64,000 bases of DNA from Burkholderia cepacia ATCC 25416 (GTDB lineage: Bacteria > Pseudomonadota > Gammaproteobacteria > Burkholderiales > Burkholderiaceae), in NCBI RefSeq assembly GCF_001411495.1, contig NZ_CP012982.1:2604001-2668000 (forward strand), read 5' to 3'. The position numbers and the translations under genes are program-made. The notes below the pieces were generated by a model, which was not told the DNA's origin, ran no database searches, and worked only from the letters and a program-made list of their open reading frames with translations. Below are positions 60,087 to 64,000 of this stretch, one piece after another. The stretch's first letter is position 1. Each line of letters starts with the position of its first letter.

Positions 60087-60104
60087 TGTAATGAAACATA
60101 CATT
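60087..60104 (+). promoter_or_regulatory. Operator 1 of a twin inverted pair (RpiR/ggt region)
   Basis: TGTAATGAAACATACATT matches the reverse complement of operator 2 at 16 of 18 positions. It contains TGTA-N8-TACA dyad symmetry. Its centre is 114 bases from the centre of operator 2, close to eleven helical turns. Confidence 0.65.
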
Positions 60105-60157
60105 GATAAAGAAAACATCCGGCCTGCATTCGTTCTTCATTCAGTGATAACCCTAGG

Positions 60158-60218
60158 TTTTGGTGTAAAAAACCGAGTGCTATGATCGCGGCCTCGCTGG
60201 AATGTACGGTTCATTACA
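60158..60218 (+). promoter_or_regulatory. ggt promoter with operator 2
   Basis: TATGAT (60181-60186) is a good -10, with TTTTGG at 60158-60163 as a weak -35 and a 17-base spacer. Operator 2 (AATGTACGGTTCATTACA, 60201-60218) lies just past the expected start point, where a bound regulator would block transcription. The ggt start codon is 82 bases further on. Confidence 0.6.
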
Positions 60219-60299
60219 TCGCGAATCGACGCTTCGATGCGTGACGATGCGGCGTCGCATTCCGGCATGGCACGGTTTATTTGTCTGGAGGATTCCGTC

Positions 60300-62051
60300 A
60301 TGAGGCGGCTCGTAGTACTCACCCTGTTGTCGGCAATGAGCGTGTGCGCGTTCGCCGCGTCGGACCCGGCGGTCGAAGCGAAGAACGGCATGGTCGTGTC
60401 CTCGCAGCACTTCGCGTCGCAGATCGGCGTCGACATCCTGAAGGAAGGCGGCAACGCGGTGGATGCGGCAGTGGCGGTCGGCTATGCGCAGGCCGTGACC
60501 AATTCGTGCTGCGGCAATATCGGCGGCGGCGGTTTCATGACCCTTCACCTGGCCGACGGCCGCGACCGCTTCATCAATTTCCGCGAGACCGCACCGGCCG
60601 CGGCTTCCGCGAACATGTACCTCGACGCGAAGGGCAACGTCATCCCCGACGACAGCCTGTACGGCTATCGCGCGGTCGGCGTGCCGGGCACGGTCGCGGG
60701 CCTCGATCTCGCGCAGCGCAAGTACGGCAAGCTGACGCGCAGGCAGGTGATGGAGCCGGCGATCCGGCTCGCGCGCGACGGCTTCGTGCTGACGCGCGGC
60801 GATACGGACATCCTCGACACGACGGTCGCGCGCTTCAGGAAGGACCCGGAAGCAGCGCGCATCTTCCTCCGCCCGGACGGCACGCCGCTGCAGCCGGGCG
60901 ATCGCCTCGTGCAGAAGGACCTCGCCCGCACGCTCGAGCGCATCGCGGAGCAGGGGCCCGATGCGTTCTATCACGGCGAGATCCCGAAGATCGTCGAGGC
61001 CGCGGCCAGGCGCGCGGGCGGCGTGATCACGGCCGCCGATTTCGCGTCCTACCGCGCGCAGGACATGGCGCCGCTGACGTGCACGTATCGCGGCTACGAG
61101 TTCGTGTCGGCGCCGCCGCCGAGCTCGGGCGGCGTGACGATGTGCGAGACGCTGAACATCCTCGAAGGGTACGACCTGCGCAAGCTCGGCTACCACTCGG
61201 CCGCGGCGGTCCACTACATGACCGAAGCGATGCGGCACGCATACGAGGATCGCAACACGCTGCTCGGCGATCCGAACTTCGTCGACAACCCGGTCGCGAA
61301 GCTGACGAGCAAGGAATACGCGGCGCAGATCCGCAAGAGCATCCATGCCGATACGGCGACGCCGTCGGTGGACGTGCAGCCGGGTGTCGGCGTGCACGAG
61401 AAGCCGGAGACGACCCACTATTCGATCGTCGACAAGGATGGCAACGCGGTGTCGACGACCTACACGGTCAACGGCCGCTTCGGCGCCGTGGTCATCGCGC
61501 CGGGCACGGGCTTCTTCCTGAACGACGAGATGGACGATTTCACCGTGAAGGTCGGCGCGCAGAACCTGTTCGGTCTCGTGCAGGGCACGCGCAACTCGAT
61601 CGCGCCGGGCAAGCGTCCGCTGTCGTCGATGGCACCGACCATCGTGAAGAAGGACGGCAAGGTGTTCATGGTCGTCGGTTCGCCGGGCGGGTCGCGCATC
61701 ATCACGATCACGCTGCAGACGGTGCTGAACGTGATCGACTACGGGATGACGCCGCAGGATGCCGTCACCGCGCCGCGCATCCATCACCAGTGGCTGCCTG
61801 ACGAGGTCTATTACGAGACCTACGGCCTGTCGCCCGACACGCTCGCGATCCTGCGCAACATGGGCTACAAGATGGTCGAGCAGACGCCGTGGGGCGCCGC
61901 CGAGCTGATCATGGTCGGCCTGCCGGGCACCGAAGCCGCGAACCGCCAGAGTTCCGGGAACGATTCGTCCGTGTCCGGCAACGTGCGTGTCGGCTTCATC
62001 TACGGCTACAACGACCCGCGTCGTCCGGCCGGATCGGCAATCGGCTACTGA
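60300..62051 (+). CDS. ggt: Gamma-glutamyltransferase precursor
   Basis: A 583-residue periplasmic enzyme that cleaves gamma-glutamyl amides such as glutathione. It has a signal peptide (MRRLVVLTLLSAMSVCAFAA), the early motif GGNAVDAAVAVGYAQAVTNS and the GIGGGG-like segment CGNIGGGGFM. The autoprocessing/catalytic Thr371 is in ETTHYSIVD, and GSPGGSRIITITLQ is near the end. Processing at Thr371 would give large and small subunits of normal size. A GGAGGA site precedes the ATG. A symporter gene follows, fitting peptide breakdown and uptake of the released acid. Confidence 0.93.
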   Translation: MRRLVVLTLLSAMSVCAFAASDPAVEAKNGMVVSSQHFASQIGVDILKEGGNAVDAAVAVGYAQAVTNSCCGNIGGGGFMTLHLADGRDRFINFRETAPAAASANMYLDAKGNVIPDDSLYGYRAVGVPGTVAGLDLAQRKYGKLTRRQVMEPAIRLARDGFVLTRGDTDILDTTVARFRKDPEAARIFLRPDGTPLQPGDRLVQKDLARTLERIAEQGPDAFYHGEIPKIVEAAARRAGGVITAADFASYRAQDMAPLTCTYRGYEFVSAPPPSSGGVTMCETLNILEGYDLRKLGYHSAAAVHYMTEAMRHAYEDRNTLLGDPNFVDNPVAKLTSKEYAAQIRKSIHADTATPSVDVQPGVGVHEKPETTHYSIVDKDGNAVSTTYTVNGRFGAVVIAPGTGFFLNDEMDDFTVKVGAQNLFGLVQGTRNSIAPGKRPLSSMAPTIVKKDGKVFMVVGSPGGSRIITITLQTVLNVIDYGMTPQDAVTAPRIHHQWLPDEVYYETYGLSPDTLAILRNMGYKMVEQTPWGAAELIMVGLPGTEAANRQSSGNDSSVSGNVRVGFIYGYNDPRRPAGSAIGY

Positions 62052-62240
62052 CCCGATCCCGTCGGCATCGAGCTGAATCGCCGCCGCCGGCGCTCGCCCT
62101 TGCGCGAGCGTCGTTGCGGCGGCAGTCCGTCGGTTCGCGGACATCCGCGAGCCTGACCGGCTCGCCACGCACGCTCCCTGGCACGACGCGGGACGCGCGC
62201 CTTTCATCCTTCAACTTCTTCCCGCGCATCGAATTCCATC

Positions 62241-63569
62241 ATGAACAAACGAATGTCCGCGGCAGGCTGGATCCTGCTCGCGATGGCGGCCGGCATCCTG
62301 ATCGGCTACATGATCTATACGCAACTGCCGGACAAGCAGTCCGCGGCGGAGATCGCCGGGTACATCTCGCTGGTGTCCGACGTGTTCCTGCGGCTGATCA
62401 AGATGGTGATCGGCCCGCTGGTGTTCTCGACGCTCGTCGTCGGCATCGCGCACATGGGCGACGCGTCGTCGGTGGGGCGCGTGTTCGTGAAGGCGCTCGG
62501 CTGGTTCGTCACCGCGTCGCTGATCTCGCTGCTGCTCGGCCTGTTGATGGCGAACCTGCTGCGGCCCGGCGAGAACCTCGGGTTGCCGCTGCCGGATATC
62601 GGCGCGTCCGCGCATCTGGCGACGTCCAAGTTCACGCTGAAGGATTTCGTCGGCCACATGGTGCCGAAGTCGATCGCCGAGGCGATGGCGAACAACGAGA
62701 TCCTGCAGATCGTCGTGTTCTCGATGTTCTTCGGCGTGGCGCTTGCGTCGCTCGGCGAGCGCGGCAAGATCCTCGTCGCGGCGATCGACCAGCTCGCGCA
62801 CGTGATGCTCAGGATTACCGGCTATGTGATGAAGCTCGCGCCGCTCGCGGTGCTGGCGGCGATGGCGTCGACGGTCGCGATCAACGGCCTGTCGATCCTG
62901 CTGAAGTTCGCGGTGTTCATGGGCGACTTCTACCTGAGCCTGTTCCTGCTGTGGGGCACGCTCGTCATCGCCGGGCTGCTGTTCCTCGGCCGCCGCGTGT
63001 TCAAGCTGCTGGTGCTGATCAAGGAAGCGTTCATGCTGTCGTTCGCGACCGCGAGCTCGGAAGCCGCGTATCCGAAGATCCTCGATGCGCTCGACCGTTT
63101 CGGCGTGCGCCGCAAGATCTCGAGCTTCGTGATGCCGATGGGGTATTCGTTCAACCTCGACGGCTCGATGATGTACTGCACGTTCGCGTCGCTGTTCATC
63201 GCGCAGGCGTACGGCATTCACCTGTCGCTCGGCACGCAGGTCACGATGCTGCTGATCCTGATGCTGACGTCGAAAGGCATGGCCGGCGTACCGCGCGCGT
63301 CGCTCGTCGTGATCGCCGCGACGCTGCACCAGTTCAACATCCCGGAAGCCGGGCTTCTGCTGATTCTCGGCGTCGATACGTTCCTCGACATGGGCCGTTC
63401 GGCCACGAATGCAGTGGGCAACTCGATCGCCAGCGCGGTGGTCGCGAAATGGGAAGGCGAGTTGATGCCCGAAGCGGAAGCCGAAGCGAATGCGGCGCGG
63501 CTGGATGAGGAAGCCGAAGCACGGATGAACGAGGCGGCCCGCGAGGCGGATCGCGTCACCGCTGCCTGA
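62241..63569 (+). CDS. Dicarboxylate/amino acid:cation symporter (DAACS family, DctA/GltP-like)
   Basis: A 442-residue transporter with about eight helices and two re-entrant hairpins. The serine-rich hairpin (FATASSEAAYPKILDALDRF) and the NLDGSMMYCTFASLFIAQAY motif that binds substrate and cations are intact. It imports glutamate, aspartate or C4-dicarboxylates. The order ggt then symporter (189 bases apart, same strand) suggests recovery of glutamate released from gamma-glutamyl compounds. The C-terminal tail is highly acidic (EAEAEANAARLDEEAEARMN). Confidence 0.9.
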   Translation: MNKRMSAAGWILLAMAAGILIGYMIYTQLPDKQSAAEIAGYISLVSDVFLRLIKMVIGPLVFSTLVVGIAHMGDASSVGRVFVKALGWFVTASLISLLLGLLMANLLRPGENLGLPLPDIGASAHLATSKFTLKDFVGHMVPKSIAEAMANNEILQIVVFSMFFGVALASLGERGKILVAAIDQLAHVMLRITGYVMKLAPLAVLAAMASTVAINGLSILLKFAVFMGDFYLSLFLLWGTLVIAGLLFLGRRVFKLLVLIKEAFMLSFATASSEAAYPKILDALDRFGVRRKISSFVMPMGYSFNLDGSMMYCTFASLFIAQAYGIHLSLGTQVTMLLILMLTSKGMAGVPRASLVVIAATLHQFNIPEAGLLLILGVDTFLDMGRSATNAVGNSIASAVVAKWEGELMPEAEAEANAARLDEEAEARMNEAAREADRVTAA

Positions 63570-63586
63570 AGCGGTATCCCGGGTCT

Positions 63587-63985
63587 TCAGGCCGCCTCGG
63601 CGGGGCGGGCCGCGTCGATGCACGCGGCCAGCACCATCGCGGCGGCGTTGCCCGGCGTCGAGCCGAGCAATTGCGGCGCATAGACGCTGTCGCCGATCTC
63701 GATCGGCTGTCCCGACAGCGCGCACACGCCGCGCTTGCGCGTGGTGAACAGCCGCCACTTCTGATAACCGTAGTGCCCGGTGCATGCGTCGCGCCATGAA
63801 ATCATCACGGTGTCGGCGGTGGGCCGCTCGAGTACGCTGATGGCCGGCTTGCTCGTCGCGTCCCACGACGGCAGCCGGTCGCGCGTGACGCTGCGCCGCC
63901 GCGGCGTGCCCCACGAGACGGGCGGCATGTCGAAGCTGCCGATCGCGGCGACGGTCATGAGCCAGGGGGCGATACGGTTGTTCAT
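63587..63985 (-). CDS. DUF3331-domain protein
   Basis: A 132-residue protein with the DUF3331 core ISWRDACTGHYGYQKWRLFT, then RKRGVCALSGQPIEIGDSVY. The Cys-containing RGVCALSG turn resembles a small metal- or nucleic-acid-binding element. The family is largely confined to Burkholderia and relatives, and its role is unknown. The start follows GAGGAAA. It converges on the symporter gene with 17 bases between stops. Confidence 0.8.
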   Translation of the reverse strand: MNNRIAPWLMTVAAIGSFDMPPVSWGTPRRRSVTRDRLPSWDATSKPAISVLERPTADTVMISWRDACTGHYGYQKWRLFTTRKRGVCALSGQPIEIGDSVYAPQLLGSTPGNAAAMVLAACIDAARPAEAA

Positions 63986-64000
63986 GTCAGTTTTCCTCGA

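Noticed and set aside
60180..62207. A 675-codon minus-strand frame
   Set aside because: It is the antisense shadow of ggt; the plus-strand protein has all catalytic motifs.

Overview
The window reads as chromosomal DNA of a Burkholderia species, most likely from the cepacia complex. The basis is the very high GC content, the dense LysR/AraC/MFS repertoire, Burkholderiales-type porins, a DUF3331 gene and a creBCD locus. I see no rRNA, tRNA, CRISPR array, complete insertion sequence or prophage. The content is accessory metabolism: small transporter/enzyme/regulator cassettes, most of them transcribed divergently from their own regulator.

Layout. 0-6.4 kb: EamA exporter with an AraC regulator, a MoaF/short-chain dehydrogenase pair, a cupin, a DapB-like protein, and a decayed patch with two gene remnants. 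6.5-11 kb: a dehydrogenase, then creB-creC-creD, with a striking array of CreB half-sites before creD. 11-17.5 kb: RidA, small unknowns, an MFS/LysR divergent pair, an octanucleotide tandem repeat, and a LysR/epimerase divergent pair. 17.5-19.4 kb: an RtcB-type RNA ligase behind a structured leader, then a tiny lipoprotein. 19.4-24.4 kb: a minus-strand cluster of LysR, an EthD-like protein lacking a normal start codon, an MFS transporter and DUF2848, plus a dehydrogenase. 24.7-34.7 kb: YpfJ metalloprotease, then a probable amine-catabolic regulon (LuxR, aldehyde dehydrogenase, aminotransferase, amino-acid permease, DUF3156, EutR-like AraC, porin). Its four promoters share one 16-bp motif. 34.8-40.9 kb: a sugar-type ABC importer without an ATPase, LacI regulator, PI-PLC-like protein and a secreted hydrolase.

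40.9-42.3 kb is a lower-GC island. It holds a two-gene module that looks like a membrane-active toxin with a membrane immunity protein, followed by truncated higA-like and lysE-like fragments meeting at a junction. 42.3-47.6 kb: GNAT, LysR, M20 amidohydrolase, porin and MFS. 47.7-54 kb: ene-reductase with ArsR, HAD phosphatase, a gene remnant, exported alpha/beta hydrolase, patatin, cupin and cupredoxin. 54-59 kb: metallophosphoesterase, a four-half-site PHO box in front of an internally deleted phosphate permease, and an ABC permease/ATPase pair that may have inherited that promoter. 59-64 kb: MurR/RpiR regulator, twin inverted operators, gamma-glutamyltransferase, a dicarboxylate/glutamate-type symporter and DUF3331.

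The strongest new leads are the shared promoter motif at 25.7-33.4 kb, the toxin/immunity-like pair at 41.2-41.9 kb, the RtcB leader, the six-half-site cre array, the PHO box with deleted permease, and the twin RpiR operators. All functions are inferred from reading the sequence; no database search was run.
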